From Pseudomonas cavernae (GTDB lineage: Bacteria > Pseudomonadota > Gammaproteobacteria > Pseudomonadales > Pseudomonadaceae), in NCBI RefSeq assembly GCF_003595175.1, contig NZ_CP032419.1, positions 3,410,001 through 3,474,000 of the forward strand: DNA of 64,000 bases, read 5' to 3'. Both the position numbers and the translations under genes were made by a program. Positions 1 through 9,001 of the stretch are shown here, piece after piece. The notes beneath the pieces were generated by a model that did no database searches, had not been told where the DNA came from, and saw only the letters and a list, made by a program, of their open reading frames with translations. Each line of letters begins with the position of its first letter. The first letter of the stretch is position 1.

Positions 1-1119
1 CAGGAACTGATCGCCCACGACCCGGCGCTGATGCTCGAAGGCGTCAGCCTCAACCAGCAGGCCATTGTCCTCAGCTTGCGCGAAGGGGGCCTGCCGATCG
101 TCGAAGTGCGCGCCCAGGGCCAGGCGCCGGCCCGCGTGCAACTGCCGGATGCGGCCTACAGCCTGTACGTGCAGGACAATCTGGAGTTCCACAGCCCGGT
201 GATCCGCCTGCGCTACGAGGCGCTCAACCGCCCGGCGCAGATCCGCCAGCTGGACCTCGCCAGCGGCGCGCAGAAGGTATTGAAGGAAACCCCGGTGGAA
301 GGCCCGTTCGACGCCGACGCCTACGAGAGCCGGCGCCTGTGGGCGACCGCCGTGGACGGTACGCAGGTGCCGATCAGCCTGGTCGGCCGCCGCGAGGTGC
401 TCGCCGCCGGCCAGCCGGCGCCGCTCTATCTCTATGGCTACGGCGCCTATGGCGAGAGCCTCGACCCCTGGTTCTCGCACGCGCGCCTGAGCCTGTTGGA
501 GCGCGGCTTCGTCTTCGCCATCGCCCATGTGCGCGGCGGCGGCGAGTTGGGCGAAGCCTGGTACCGTGCCGGCAAGCTGGCCTACAAGCAGAACAGCTTC
601 AACGACTTCATCGCCTGCGCCGAGCACCTGATCGCCGACGGCTACACCACGGCCGGCCAATTAGCCATCAGCGGCGGCAGCGCCGGCGGCCTGCTGATCG
701 GCGCGGTGCTCAACCAGCGCCCGGAGCTGTTCGCCGCGGCCATCGCCGAGGTGCCCTTCGTCGACGTGCTCAACACCATGCAGAATCCCGAGCTGCCGCT
801 GACCGTCACCGAATACGACGAATGGGGTGACCCCAGCGATCCGGCGGTGCATGCCCGTATCCACAGCTACGCGCCCTACGAAAACGTCCGCGCCCAGTGC
901 TACCCGGCGCTGCTCGCGGTGGCCGGCTACAACGACAGCCGCGTGCAGTACTGGGAAGCGGCGAAATGGGTGGCCAAGCTGCGCGCGACCAAGACCGACA
1001 GCAACCTGCTGCTGCTCAAGACCGACCTCGGTGCCGGCCACGGCGGCATGAGCGGGCGTTATCAGGCGCTCAAGGATGTGGCGCTGGAATACGCCTTCCT
1101 GCTCAAGGTGTTGGGCTGA
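1..1119 (+). CDS. ptrB: Oligopeptidase B, C-terminal part (5' end outside window)
   Basis: This is the C-terminal 372 residues of an S9-family oligopeptidase B, a serine peptidase that cuts short peptides after Arg or Lys. The reading frame is open from base 1, so the true start lies upstream and the ATG at 31 is internal. The catalytic serine sits in a GGSAGG motif (codon 679-681), the aspartate in AGYND (codon 934-936) and the histidine in AGHGG (codon 1039-1041), so the full triad of the alpha/beta-hydrolase domain is present. The missing upstream part should hold the beta-propeller; the family is usually near 680 residues. A palindromic repeat follows the stop. Confidence 0.95.
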   Translation, partial: QELIAHDPALMLEGVSLNQQAIVLSLREGGLPIVEVRAQGQAPARVQLPDAAYSLYVQDNLEFHSPVIRLRYEALNRPAQIRQLDLASGAQKVLKETPVEGPFDADAYESRRLWATAVDGTQVPISLVGRREVLAAGQPAPLYLYGYGAYGESLDPWFSHARLSLLERGFVFAIAHVRGGGELGEAWYRAGKLAYKQNSFNDFIACAEHLIADGYTTAGQLAISGGSAGGLLIGAVLNQRPELFAAAIAEVPFVDVLNTMQNPELPLTVTEYDEWGDPSDPAVHARIHSYAPYENVRAQCYPALLAVAGYNDSRVQYWEAAKWVAKLRATKTDSNLLLLKTDLGAGHGGMSGRYQALKDVALEYAFLLKVLG

Positions 1120-1161
1120 GGCGGCACGAAACGGCACGCCCAGATGCGAGCCTGGAACTCC

Positions 1162-1286
1162 GTAGGATGGGTTGAGCTATGCGATACCCATCTTCCGGCG
1201 CCACCCAGCGGTTCATTCTCGACACAAAACTCTTCGCGGCCCGACCTACCGCGCGTTGGGTATCGCTACGCTCAACGCCAACCTAC
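1162..1286. repeat. Family A palindromic repeat (GTAGGATGGGTTGAGC type)
   Basis: The left arm reads GTAGGATGGGTTGAGC followed by GCGATACCCATC, and the right arm is its degraded reverse complement ending in ACCTAC. Related copies lie at 3348, 8856, 14884, 36512, 39639 and 50156. It fills the gap between ptrB and the next gene, so transcription through either end would give a hairpin. Confidence 0.8.
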
Positions 1287-1303
1287 AGCTGCTACGAACT
1301 GAA

Positions 1304-1645
1304 TCACTCCCACACGCGTCGCGCCTTGGCCTTTGGCGGGCGCTCGGGCTCGGCACCCTCGAGGTTGCGCTGGCGCTGCTCCTGCAACAGCGGCAAATCC
1401 TGATCCCTGGACGGCGGCGGCACCGCCGCCGGCGGGCGGATGTCGCCGTTGTTGAGCAGCGGCGGCTGGCGCGGCGACACGCTCGGCACGTCGTACGGCA
1501 CGACCTGCTGATAGGGCGTCGGGGTTGGCGTGCCGGGCGAGCCCGGCGGCGTGGCACTGGGCATCGGCAACATCGGCCCGGCGGCCATGGCAGCGCTGGC
1601 CGCCAGAGCGCTCAGGCCCAGTAGTCTGGTGTAGAAGGCGTGCAT
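1304..1645 (-). CDS. Small exported proline-rich protein of unknown function
   Basis: The predicted product has 113 residues if translation starts at the ATG at 1645; an upstream in-frame ATG would add 24 residues with no signal-like character. Residues 1-21 form a signal peptide (MHAFYTRLLG, then an alanine-rich stretch ending AMAA). The rest is rich in proline, serine and threonine, then charged at the C-terminus (PPKAKARR), with no domain I recognise. It is probably a periplasmic or envelope protein. The neighbours, ptrB and a methyltransferase-like gene in the opposite direction, say nothing about its role. Confidence 0.6.
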   Translation of the reverse strand: MHAFYTRLLGLSALAASAAMAAGPMLPMPSATPPGSPGTPTPTPYQQVVPYDVPSVSPRQPPLLNNGDIRPPAAVPPPSRDQDLPLLQEQRQRNLEGAEPERPPKAKARRVWE

Positions 1646-1806
1646 GCTTGGCCTCCGTGGAAAGCCGGCATCCCTGCTATTGGGCAGCCCCTGTGCTTGC
1701 CCGGCAGGTAGCCGCATCGAGCGGCTGCTCTCGGGTTAGACTACGCCGCCTCATGCCAGCACCGCCAGCCGTCCTCGCCCTTTCGCCCCGCCACCACGAG
1801 ATCACC

Positions 1807-2496
1807 ATGAAGCAGCGCTTTGTCTTGCTCGACACCGCCCCGATTCCCAATGACGGTGGCGCCCTGTGCCTGTTCGAATACGGCCCGGATTTCGTCATCA
1901 AGATCCAGGGCGGCGACGGTGGTCAGTTGATGAACACCCGCATGCACGGCTCGGAAGACGCGCTGGCGGCTATCCCCTGCCAGCGCATCGCGCAACGCCC
2001 GCAGCCGCGCGTGTTGATCGGCGGCCTGGGCATGGGCTTCACCCTCGCCTCGGCGCTCAAGCATCTGGGCGGCGACGCCCGGGTGGTGGTCGCCGAACTG
2101 GTGCCCGGGGTGATCGAATGGAACCGCGGCGCCCTCGGCGCCAAGGCCGGACGACCGCTCGACGACCCGCGCGCCGAGGTGCGCTGCCTCGATGTGACCG
2201 AGGCGCTGCGCGCCGAGCCACAAGGTTTCGACGCGATCATGCTGGATGTCGACAACGGCCCCGAAGGGCTGACCCAGCACAGCAACGATTGGCTGTATTC
2301 GCCGGCGGGCCTGCAGGCCTGCCGGCAAGCGCTGCGCCCCCAGGGCGTGCTCGCGGTCTGGTCGGCCAGCGTCGAGCACGGCTTCTGCGCCAGGCTGCGC
2401 AAAGCGGGCTTCAAGGCCGAGGAGCACCAGGTCTACGCCCATGGCAATCGCGGCACCCGGCATACCATCTGGATCGCCGAGAAGCTCAAGGCCTAA
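1807..2496 (+). CDS. Spermidine-synthase-like SAM-dependent methyltransferase
   Basis: This 229-residue protein has the Rossmann fold of the SpeE/spermidine synthase-like family. It shows a glycine-rich SAM-type loop (VLIGGLGMGFTLASAL, about residues 73-88), an acidic residue after strand 2 (VVAELVPGV) and a conserved MLDVDNGPEGL segment. It lacks much of the N-terminal domain of true spermidine synthases, so the substrate is unknown. The start at 1807 is preferred because MKQRFVLLDT is where family-like sequence begins; the open frame runs further upstream but overlaps the divergent gene's promoter. The stop is followed by the YajD-like gene on the same strand. Confidence 0.8.
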   Translation: MKQRFVLLDTAPIPNDGGALCLFEYGPDFVIKIQGGDGGQLMNTRMHGSEDALAAIPCQRIAQRPQPRVLIGGLGMGFTLASALKHLGGDARVVVAELVPGVIEWNRGALGAKAGRPLDDPRAEVRCLDVTEALRAEPQGFDAIMLDVDNGPEGLTQHSNDWLYSPAGLQACRQALRPQGVLAVWSASVEHGFCARLRKAGFKAEEHQVYAHGNRGTRHTIWIAEKLKA

Positions 2497-2532
2497 ACTG
2501 AAGGCAACATTAGTATTCCGGCAGGTGCCCGC

Positions 2533-2898
2533 ATGAGCCTCGACAAAACCTCCAACCAGTCCCTAGCGGAAGCTCAGCGCCGGCGCGAAGAAGGCTATCG
2601 CGAGAAAGCGCTGAAGATGTACCCCTGGGTCTGCGGCCGCTGCGGCCGCGAGTTCTCCGGCAAGCGCCTGAGCGAGCTGACCGTGCATCACCGCGATCAC
2701 AACCACGACAACAACCCGCCAGACGGCTCCAACTGGGAGCTGTTGTGCCTCTATTGCCACGACAACGAACACGCTCGCTACACCGACCAGCAGTACTTCG
2801 CCGAGGGCTCGACGGCCACACCGCAGGCGCCGAAGACCACGTTCAAGGCCTTCGGCGGCCTGGCCGAGCTGCTCAAGCAAAAGGACGAGGCCGATTGA
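2533..2898 (+). CDS. yajD: YajD-family HNH nuclease
   Basis: This small protein of 121 residues has an HNH zinc-finger nuclease core. Two zinc-binding CxxC pairs are visible, CGRCG near residue 34 and CLYCHDNEH near residue 75, with the central VHHRDHNHDNNP holding the histidine and asparagine positions. The length matches YajD of enterobacteria (about 115). The C-terminal extension ends in a lysine- and acid-rich tail. HNH proteins of this type bind or nick DNA, but no physiological role is established. It lies 36 bp after the methyltransferase-like gene and may be co-transcribed with it. Confidence 0.9.
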   Translation: MSLDKTSNQSLAEAQRRREEGYREKALKMYPWVCGRCGREFSGKRLSELTVHHRDHNHDNNPPDGSNWELLCLYCHDNEHARYTDQQYFAEGSTATPQAPKTTFKAFGGLAELLKQKDEAD

Positions 2899-2971
2899 CC
2901 ACGCATTCCGGCTGAACGCCCGCGCGGCGGCGCGGTCCCTGATAAGACAGGGACACTCCGGAGAATTCGTC

Positions 2972-3268
2972 ATGATCGACAGCATCGACCTGACCCGCAT
3001 GATCGAGTCGCAGAACGTACATGGCTTGGAGCGCGCCGCGTCATTGGCCGGCGGCTTGCTGCTGGTGGCCAAGGGGTTGCGCCGCGGCGGCGTAATCGGC
3101 CTGCTCGAACTCGTGGTCGGTGGGGCGGCGCTGGCCCGTGGGGTGACCGGACACTGCCCGGCCAAACACTACCTCGCGGAAACCCGCGCCGAACTGGAGC
3201 AGATCCGTGGCGGGCTGGATGCCGCCGGCAAACGCCTGGCCGAGCTAGGCAAAGCCGCCAAGGTCTGA
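2972..3268 (+). CDS. YgaP-like (DUF2892-type) small inner-membrane protein
   Basis: The 98-residue product has two closely spaced hydrophobic segments (about residues 22-35 and 40-57) separated by a short RRGG turn. They are followed by a GHCPAKHYL motif typical of the YgaP-like transmembrane domain (PF11127), then an amphipathic C-terminal helix (residues 68-95) that may be cytoplasmic. Homologues occur alone or fused to rhodanese domains; here there is no fusion. A purine-rich site (GGAGAA) precedes the ATG. The role is unknown. Confidence 0.75.
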   Translation: MIDSIDLTRMIESQNVHGLERAASLAGGLLLVAKGLRRGGVIGLLELVVGGAALARGVTGHCPAKHYLAETRAELEQIRGGLDAAGKRLAELGKAAKV

Positions 3269-3309
3269 GCGCAGCCCCTTCCCCAAACCTTTCTTGCCCA
3301 TATGACGAC

Positions 3310-3334
3310 GTAGCCCGGATGCAATCCGGGCTAC
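3310..3334. repeat. Family D palindrome (GTAGCCCGGAT...)
   Basis: This is a nearly perfect palindrome, GTAGCCCGGAT-GCA-ATCCGGGCTAC. An identical copy lies at 50057-50081. Confidence 0.85.
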
Positions 3335-3347
3335 GAAATGTCACGTT

Positions 3348-3418
3348 GTAGGATGGGTCGGGATACCCAGCACATCGGCTCGATGGGTATCGGCGCTGCG
3401 CGCCTCGCCCCATCCTAC
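3348..3418. repeat. Family A palindromic repeat
   Basis: The left arm is GTAGGATGGGTCGGGATACCC and the right arm ends in CCCCATCCTAC, with GATGGGTATC in the centre. It lies directly after a family D palindrome, so two repeat types are stacked between convergent genes. Confidence 0.8.
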
Positions 3419-3480
3419 GGAGCGCTCAGCCCAGCCCTTCCCTTGCGGGGCAAGGGAATACATGCGCTACGTCCCGTTCC

Positions 3481-4572
3481 TCACAACCCCGCCTTCAGCC
3501 GGCTGAAGGCGCGGGTCAGCGCACGATTGAAGGCCCGTTCGTTGTCGTTCTTGGTGTACAGCCCGGCACGCACCGTCGCCGGCGGATAGGTACCGGGATC
3601 GGCGAGGATCGCCGGTTCCACGCTGGCATCCGCCGCCGGCACCGCGTTGGCGTAGTAGATGCTGTTGGTGATTGCGCCGATCACTTCCGGGCGCATCAGA
3701 TAGTCCATCAGCGCCAATGCCGCCTGCGGGTGCGGCGCATCGCGCGGGATGACCATGGCATCGAACCAGATCAGGCTGCCCTCGCGCGGGATGCTGTAGT
3801 GCAGGTCGTACGGCTTGCGGGCTTGCTGCGCCTGGCCGGCGGCGATCGCCACGTTGCCGTTCCAGGACATCGCCAGGCAGGTGTTGCCGTTGGCCAGGTC
3901 GATGATGTTGCGGTCGTTGTCGAAGTAGCGGATGTACGGCCGCACCTTGGCCAAATGGGCCTCGGCCCGCTTGAGGTCGTCGAGGTTCTGCCGGTTGATG
4001 TCCAGGCCCAGGTAGCGCATGGCGGCGGCGAACACCTCGTTGGGATCGTTGAGGAAACTCACCCCGCAGTCGGCGAAGCGCGACACCACCGCCGGGTCGA
4101 GCAACATGGCCCAGCTGTCCAGTGGCGCGTCGGCCATGCGTGCCTTGATCGCCTGCGTCTGATAACCCAAGCCCGTGGTGCCCCAGACGTACAGGCCGGC
4201 GTAGCGGTTGCCCGGATCGAAGGCCGCCATATGCCCGGTGAATTCCGGGGCCAGGCCCTGAAAATGCGGCAACTGGCGCTTGTCCAGCGGTTGCAACGCA
4301 CCGCTGGCGATGGCGCGGGTCAGGTGCTGGCCGGCGGTCAGCACCAGGTCGTAGCCGCTGCGCCCGGTGAGCAGCTTGGTCTCCACTGTTTCCAGCGAGT
4401 CGAAATGGTCGACCACCACCTTGATCCCGGTACGCGCCTCGAAGCTGGACAGGGTGTCCGGCGCCAGGTACTCGTTCCAGATATACAGGTTGACCTGTTT
4501 CCCCGGCTCGGCCGCCAGCGCATTCGCGCAGGCGGCCAGGCCTAGGGCCAGCAGGGTTGCGTGCAGTTTCAT
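3481..4572 (-). CDS. Polyamine ABC transporter periplasmic binding protein (PotF/SpuD family)
   Basis: This 363-residue periplasmic solute-binding protein captures a polyamine such as putrescine, agmatine or spermidine for an ABC transporter. Residues 1-20 form a signal peptide ending in ANALAA. The mature part begins with the family hallmark VNLYIWNEYL, followed by FEARTGIKVVVDHFDS, and later contains YVWGTTGLGYQ. The length fits SpuD/PotF (about 365). It lies 9 bp downstream of the agmatine deiminase gene on the same strand, so the two are probably co-transcribed and link uptake to agmatine breakdown. No ATPase or permease gene is present, so it must share a transporter encoded elsewhere. 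Confidence 0.9.
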   Translation of the reverse strand: MKLHATLLALGLAACANALAAEPGKQVNLYIWNEYLAPDTLSSFEARTGIKVVVDHFDSLETVETKLLTGRSGYDLVLTAGQHLTRAIASGALQPLDKRQLPHFQGLAPEFTGHMAAFDPGNRYAGLYVWGTTGLGYQTQAIKARMADAPLDSWAMLLDPAVVSRFADCGVSFLNDPNEVFAAAMRYLGLDINRQNLDDLKRAEAHLAKVRPYIRYFDNDRNIIDLANGNTCLAMSWNGNVAIAAGQAQQARKPYDLHYSIPREGSLIWFDAMVIPRDAPHPQAALALMDYLMRPEVIGAITNSIYYANAVPAADASVEPAILADPGTYPPATVRAGLYTKNDNERAFNRALTRAFSRLKAGL

Positions 4573-4581
4573 CGGGGCCTC

Positions 4582-5694
4582 CTAGGCGCGCTTGGGCGCG
4601 GCGTATTGCGGCATGGTGATGCAGGCGACGTTGCCGCCACCGAGGAGGATCTCCCGCGAATTCTCGATACCGATGATGCGCTGCTGCGGGAACAACTCGG
4701 CCAGGGTGGCCTGGGCCACGCGGTCGTTGGGGTCGTCGAACAGCGGCACGACGATCGCCGAGTTGCCGGCGTAGTAGTTGATATAGGACGCGCAGATCTG
4801 CGTGCCGGCCTGGCGCAGGTGGGTGCCGTCGTTCTGGTCCAACCCTTCGGCCTCCGCCGCCGTCCACTCCAGCACCCGCGGTTGCGGTAGCTTGTGCACC
4901 TGCAGCTCGCGGCCCTGGACGTCGCGGGTACTGCGCAGGATGTCGTAGGCCTCCTGGTAGATTTCCCACTGCGGGTCGCTGCGGTCGTCGGTCCACTGCT
5001 GCACCACCACGCCGGGGCGAACGAAACAAGCCAGGTCGTCGATATGGCCGTCGGTTTCGTCGAACTTGCAGCCGCGTGGCAGCCAGATCACCTGCTCGGC
5101 ACCCAGGTAGTCGCCGAGCCGGCGGGTCATCTCGGCCTTGCCCAGGTGGGCGTTTCGGTTGCGGTTGAGCAGGCACTGCTCGGTGGTCAGCAGGGTACGC
5201 TGGCCGTCGGTCTGGATGCCGCCCATCTCGGCGATGAAGGACGCGCGGTAGCGGTCGAAGCCTTCGATCTCGAGGATCTTCTGGGCGATCTGGTCGTCCT
5301 TGTCCCAGGGGTAGTAGAGGCCGCCATCCAGGCCGCCGTAGGCGTTGAACTCGAAGTCCACGCCGCGCACTTCGCCGCTCTCGTCATTGACCAGGAAGGC
5401 CGGGCCGCTGTCGCGGAACCAGGTGTCGTTGCAGCTCATCTCCACCACCCGCACATGGGCCGGCAGCTGGCGACGGGCGTTGGCGTACTGGCTGGCCGAG
5501 GCGCACACGGTGGCCGGCTCGCTGCTGGCGATGGCGCTGACGATCTCGACCCAGACCTTCTGTGCCGGTTTGGCGCCATTGCGCCAGACGTCCGTGCGCT
5601 CCGGCCAGCCGAGCCAGCAACCGGCCTTGGGTTCGAATTCGCCGGGTAGGCGGAAGCCGTCGGCTTTGGGAAGAGAGGTCAGGGAACGGGCCAT
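4582..5694 (-). CDS. aguA: Agmatine deiminase
   Basis: Agmatine deiminase hydrolyses agmatine to N-carbamoylputrescine and ammonia, the first step of the agmatine-to-putrescine route. The 370-residue length is normal for the family. The substrate-binding and catalytic signatures are present: NDTWFRDSGP (near 89-98), DETDGHIDD with the catalytic His at about 217, and GGGNVACIT with the nucleophilic Cys at about 358. The usual sequence there is GGGNIHC, so an Ala replaces the His before the cysteine. The start at 5694 begins MARSLTSLPK; an upstream extension looks non-coding. N-carbamoylputrescine amidohydrolase (aguB) is not in the window. Confidence 0.95.
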   Translation of the reverse strand: MARSLTSLPKADGFRLPGEFEPKAGCWLGWPERTDVWRNGAKPAQKVWVEIVSAIASSEPATVCASASQYANARRQLPAHVRVVEMSCNDTWFRDSGPAFLVNDESGEVRGVDFEFNAYGGLDGGLYYPWDKDDQIAQKILEIEGFDRYRASFIAEMGGIQTDGQRTLLTTEQCLLNRNRNAHLGKAEMTRRLGDYLGAEQVIWLPRGCKFDETDGHIDDLACFVRPGVVVQQWTDDRSDPQWEIYQEAYDILRSTRDVQGRELQVHKLPQPRVLEWTAAEAEGLDQNDGTHLRQAGTQICASYINYYAGNSAIVVPLFDDPNDRVAQATLAELFPQQRIIGIENSREILLGGGNVACITMPQYAAPKRA

Positions 5695-5791
5695 TGCGGG
5701 ATACTCGTCTGTGGCTGAGGAATAGCCCGACAGTACCCGTGGCTGAGCGCCCGCGACCAATGACCATTATCGCGGGACTGGTGAATTCAAC

Positions 5792-6679
5792 TCACAGGTC
5801 GACCAGCTGATCAGTGAACCACTCGATAAACTGCGCCACCGCCGGCTTGTCCAGGCGCAGCCGCTCGCAGACCAGCGCGTACTGCCCGAGCGACGCCACG
5901 CTGGCGGCGAACGGCCGTACCAGGCGACCGCTGGCGAGGTCCTCGGCACTGGTCAGGTTGTCACCGATGGCCACCCCCTGGCCTTGCGCCGCCGCTTCCA
6001 GGGTCAGCCCGGCATGGCCGAGATAGAGATGGCGCGTCGGCTGGATATCGCCGGCATGGGTGGTCAGCCAGGCGGTCCAGGTCTTGCCGTCCTGGTCGTC
6101 GTGCAGCAGGCAGTGGCGGGCCAGGTCGCGCGGATGCTTGAGCGGCGACTGGTTGAACAGCCCCGGACTGCACACCGGAAAGAACAGCAGGGTCGGCAAC
6201 GGCCGCACGAAGTAGGCGCTGGCATCCGCCGGGCCGGTGCCATAGGTGATCGCCAGGTCGATCTCCTCGCCGGGCAGGGTCGCTTCCAGCGGCTGATCGT
6301 AGAGGTGCAGGGTGATCTGCGGATGGCGTTCGGTGAAATCAGCCAGACGGCCGACCAGCCATTTCTGCGCCAGCTCGGCGGTCACCGCGACGCGCAGCTG
6401 TGCCTGCGAGCCGGGGTCGCGCAGTTCGTCGCAGGCCTCACCGATCAGTTCGAAGGCCTGCTGCAGGCTGTGCAGCAGCCGCCGCGCCTGCGGGGTCGGG
6501 CGCACCTGACGGCCGACGCGGACGAACAGCGGCGTGCCGAGCTGCTCCTCGAGTTGGCGAATTTGATGGCTGACCGCGCTGTCGGTGACACACAGCTCGG
6601 CGGCGGCGCGGCCGAAATGGGCGTGGCGTGCGGCGCACTCGAAGGTGCGCAGGGCGGTGAGGGACGGCAGACGGCGCAT
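5792..6679 (-). CDS. LysR-family transcriptional regulator (GcvA-like)
   Basis: This is a 295-residue LysR-type regulator. The N-terminal winged HTH (residues 1-62) starts PSLTALRTFECAARHAHF and includes SAVSHQIRQLEEQLG, as in the GcvA/AmpR branch. The C-terminal part is the periplasmic-binding-like effector domain (about 90-290). It lies 97 bp upstream of aguA and reads in the same direction, so it may control the polyamine genes, but that is inference from position only. It also lies 6 bp after the HExxH peptidase gene and may share its transcript. Confidence 0.9.
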   Translation of the reverse strand: MRRLPSLTALRTFECAARHAHFGRAAAELCVTDSAVSHQIRQLEEQLGTPLFVRVGRQVRPTPQARRLLHSLQQAFELIGEACDELRDPGSQAQLRVAVTAELAQKWLVGRLADFTERHPQITLHLYDQPLEATLPGEEIDLAITYGTGPADASAYFVRPLPTLLFFPVCSPGLFNQSPLKHPRDLARHCLLHDDQDGKTWTAWLTTHAGDIQPTRHLYLGHAGLTLEAAAQGQGVAIGDNLTSAEDLASGRLVRPFAASVASLGQYALVCERLRLDKPAVAQFIEWFTDQLVDL

Positions 6680-6685
6680 GCGCTG

Positions 6686-7906
6686 CTACTTCAGCAGGGG
6701 CGTGTCGAGCACCTTGGATGGCCCGCCGATGAGGTTTTCGCTGATCTCGATAAAGTCCTTGGTGCTGGCCTTGTCCAGACGCATCAGGCCGCGGGCGACA
6801 TCGTCCAGCGAATAACGCTTCTGGCTGCGCTGGCGAATCTCGCGATCCAACTCCTGCAGCAGCAGCACGGCGCGGGCGGTGACCGGACCGCTGGCCTGCT
6901 CGCCACGCAGGCTGTCGACCTTGCGGCTCCACTTGCTCAGCTTGTCGCGCACTTCCTGGTAGCGGCCCTCGGTCATGCCGCCGGCACGGCGCACCAGCTC
7001 GATCGCGTAGTACTCGGCCAGGCCTTCGCTGATCCAGTCGCTGCGGTCGGTATCGCGGATGCGGCTGAACACATGGACCAGTTCATGCACCAGTGAGCTG
7101 GTGCCGTTCTCGCTGACCAGCGGGCGGTCGGTGTGCATGAACAGCGAGTTGGGTGCGGACAGGCCGCCGCGCCACATCGGGTTGCCGGCGCCGACCACCA
7201 GCAATTTGTCCGGGTCGCGCGGGAACACCGCCTGGACCTGCGGCCAGACGAAGGTCAGCAGGGTCAGCACATCCATGCGCCGCATGCCTTCGCCGAGCGG
7301 CGCGGCGACAGTGACATCGGTCTCGCCGAGACGGGTGCGCCGGGAGCCGATCTTGCCGGCGAGAATCCAGCCGGTGGGGCGGTCGAGCAGACGCGCCGGG
7401 TTGTCGATGCGAAAACGGTTCTTGCCGATCCGCGGCCAGCCGGTTTCCACGCTCTTCCAGCCTTCGGGCAGCTCGAACTGCAGGCGCGCGACCAGCTGCA
7501 CACCGTCCTGTTGCCGCAACTGGGCGCTGGGTACCAGATCATCACCGCGCAGCAGCGCCCAATCCTTGGTCATCCGCGCATCGAAGCTGCCGGACTGGCG
7601 CGGATGGCTGATTTTCACCCGATAGCTGAGGCTGCTCTCGCCTTTGCCCGGGCGCCAGGTGCCCTGCTGATCGGTCCCGGCCTGCCATTCGCCGTCGGCC
7701 TTGAAGTCGCTGTAATAACCCTTGTCACCGAGGTCGAAACGCAGGCTCTGCACCACCTGCCCTTCCTCCAGAGTCAGGCGCACCTCGGCCTGATCGCTCT
7801 CCGGCAGAAAACGCACGTGGTAATCCAGATCGACCTTCTTCGCCGCCCAGGCCGGCGAACTCAGCGCCAGCAGCACGACAGAGCACAGATTCAGACGCAG
7901 CGACAC
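6686..7906 (-). CDS. Exported HExxH metallopeptidase-like protein (M61-like)
   Basis: This predicted secreted protein has 406 residues. The start is taken as GTG at 7906 because AAGGAG lies just upstream and the N-terminus then reads as a signal peptide ending in SSPAWA. The N-terminal half is beta-rich, and the C-terminal half has a zinc-peptidase signature: HELVH at about 274-278 with a downstream ligand Glu in WISEGLAEYY at about 294. The arrangement resembles M61 glycyl aminopeptidases and related gluzincins. The exact family and substrate are unknown. The upstream gap holds a terminal-inverted-repeat element. Confidence 0.75.
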   Translation of the reverse strand: MSLRLNLCSVVLLALSSPAWAAKKVDLDYHVRFLPESDQAEVRLTLEEGQVVQSLRFDLGDKGYYSDFKADGEWQAGTDQQGTWRPGKGESSLSYRVKISHPRQSGSFDARMTKDWALLRGDDLVPSAQLRQQDGVQLVARLQFELPEGWKSVETGWPRIGKNRFRIDNPARLLDRPTGWILAGKIGSRRTRLGETDVTVAAPLGEGMRRMDVLTLLTFVWPQVQAVFPRDPDKLLVVGAGNPMWRGGLSAPNSLFMHTDRPLVSENGTSSLVHELVHVFSRIRDTDRSDWISEGLAEYYAIELVRRAGGMTEGRYQEVRDKLSKWSRKVDSLRGEQASGPVTARAVLLLQELDREIRQRSQKRYSLDDVARGLMRLDKASTKDFIEISENLIGGPSKVLDTPLLK

Positions 7907-8018
7907 GATGACTACTCCTTGGCGGGACAGGTCCACAAAAACGGGCGGCACATGATGCCAGAGCCACGCCGGCGCATCTGCCGGCAGACTGCCAGCACGC
8001 CGGCCGGGAAGCGGGCTC

Positions 8019-8275
8019 GCAGGCTGGTGGAAAACGTAGCGAGCGAAGGCTAGACAAGGCGCAACGACCAACGGGAGTAACAGCCGCAGGCTGGCCCGAA
8101 GGGTGAGCGCAGCGAATAAATCAGCCGAAGAAGCGGAGTTTACGAGGTGTAAATGAGCATGACTCGCTGCGCTCGCCCCTTCGGGGCCGCACTGAAGTGC
8201 GTTAGCCGCAAGCGGCTTGCTGAGGCTGACTTCAACGCTGTATAGCCGAGCGCAGTAGTTTTCAACAGTCTGCTA
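8019..8275. mobile_element. Non-coding terminal-inverted-repeat element
   Basis: The segment between the peptidase gene and ycgN contains no reading frame. Its ends are imperfect inverted repeats: GCAGGCTGGTGGAAAAC on the left, and on the right the reverse complement of AGCAGACTGTTGAAAAC (one indel and about two mismatches). It carries the internal core GGAGTTTACGAGGTGTAAAT, which recurs in the element at 18375. Its right end reaches the TAG stop of ycgN. It looks like a MITE-type element; no transposase gene is associated. Confidence 0.6.
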
Positions 8276-8722
8276 GCCGGCGCGGAAGATCATGTAGTCC
8301 TCCCAATCATCCTCGGCGACCTTGGTTTCGCTGAGCATGTTGCCGGACTGGGAGATGCCGGCCTTGTGCACGGCCTCGGGATCACCGCAGATCAGCGGGT
8401 GCCAGGGCGGCAGGTCCTGGCCTTCGGCCACCAGACGGTAGCCGCAGGTCGGCGGCAGCCAGCGGAACTCGCTGGCCTGGCCGGGGCTGAGCTGGATGCA
8501 GTCGGGGACGAATTTGCGCCGATTGGCGTAGTCGGTGCAGCGGCAAGTGTTGAGGTCGAGCAGTTTGCAGGCGATGCGCGTGTAGTAGACGCTGCCGTCG
8601 TCCTCATCCTCGAGCTTCTGCAGGCAGCACAGGCCGCAACCGTCGCACAGCGACTCCCACTCGTCCTGATCGAGCTCGGCGAGGGTTTTGCGTTTCCAGA
8701 AGGGTTCGACTTTGGCGGCCAT
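8273..8722 (-). CDS. ycgN: YcgN-family cysteine cluster protein
   Basis: This 149-residue protein belongs to the YcgN/UPF0260 family. It has an N-terminal CDGCGLCC cluster near residue 26 and further cysteines at [14 protein letters not shown] and CIQLSP, a pattern that suggests metal or Fe-S binding. The start at 8722 gives [14 protein letters not shown], the usual family N-terminus. The function is not established. In many gammaproteobacteria ycgN lies close to ycgL; here the two are separated by the dehydrogenase gene. The stop codon coincides with the edge of the adjacent repeat element. Confidence 0.93.
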   Translation of the reverse strand: MAAKVEPFWKRKTLAELDQDEWESLCDGCGLCCLQKLEDEDDGSVYYTRIACKLLDLNTCRCTDYANRRKFVPDCIQLSPGQASEFRWLPPTCGYRLVAEGQDLPPWHPLICGDPEAVHKAGISQSGNMLSETKVAEDDWEDYMIFRAG

Positions 8723-8855
8723 GGCGACTGACGAGGGGCAGGAGAACTTGAAGGGCCGGCAGTCTAGCGCCAGGCCAGGCGCAGGCCAAGGCTGGCGCGC
8801 CGAATGGCGGCGCTCCCGTGCGGGTGGAGGGTGCGCGACCTGACGGCTGGGCGTT

Positions 8856-8969
8856 GTAGGTTGGCGTTGAGCGTAGCGATACCCAACAAACGGCAGATCA
8901 GGCAACAGCGGGCGTCAGGCTGTGGATCGCGCCGGAAAGATGGGTATCGCTGCGCTCAACCCATCCTCG
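8856..8969. repeat. Family A palindromic repeat
   Basis: The left arm is GTAGGTTGGCGTTGAGCGTAG and the right arm is GGTATCGCTGCGCTCAACCC. The arms enclose about 40 bp of unrelated sequence between ycgN and the dehydrogenase gene. Confidence 0.75.
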
Positions 8970-9001
8970 AAACTCAGGCTCTGCGGCTCACACGGTGCGG
9001 C

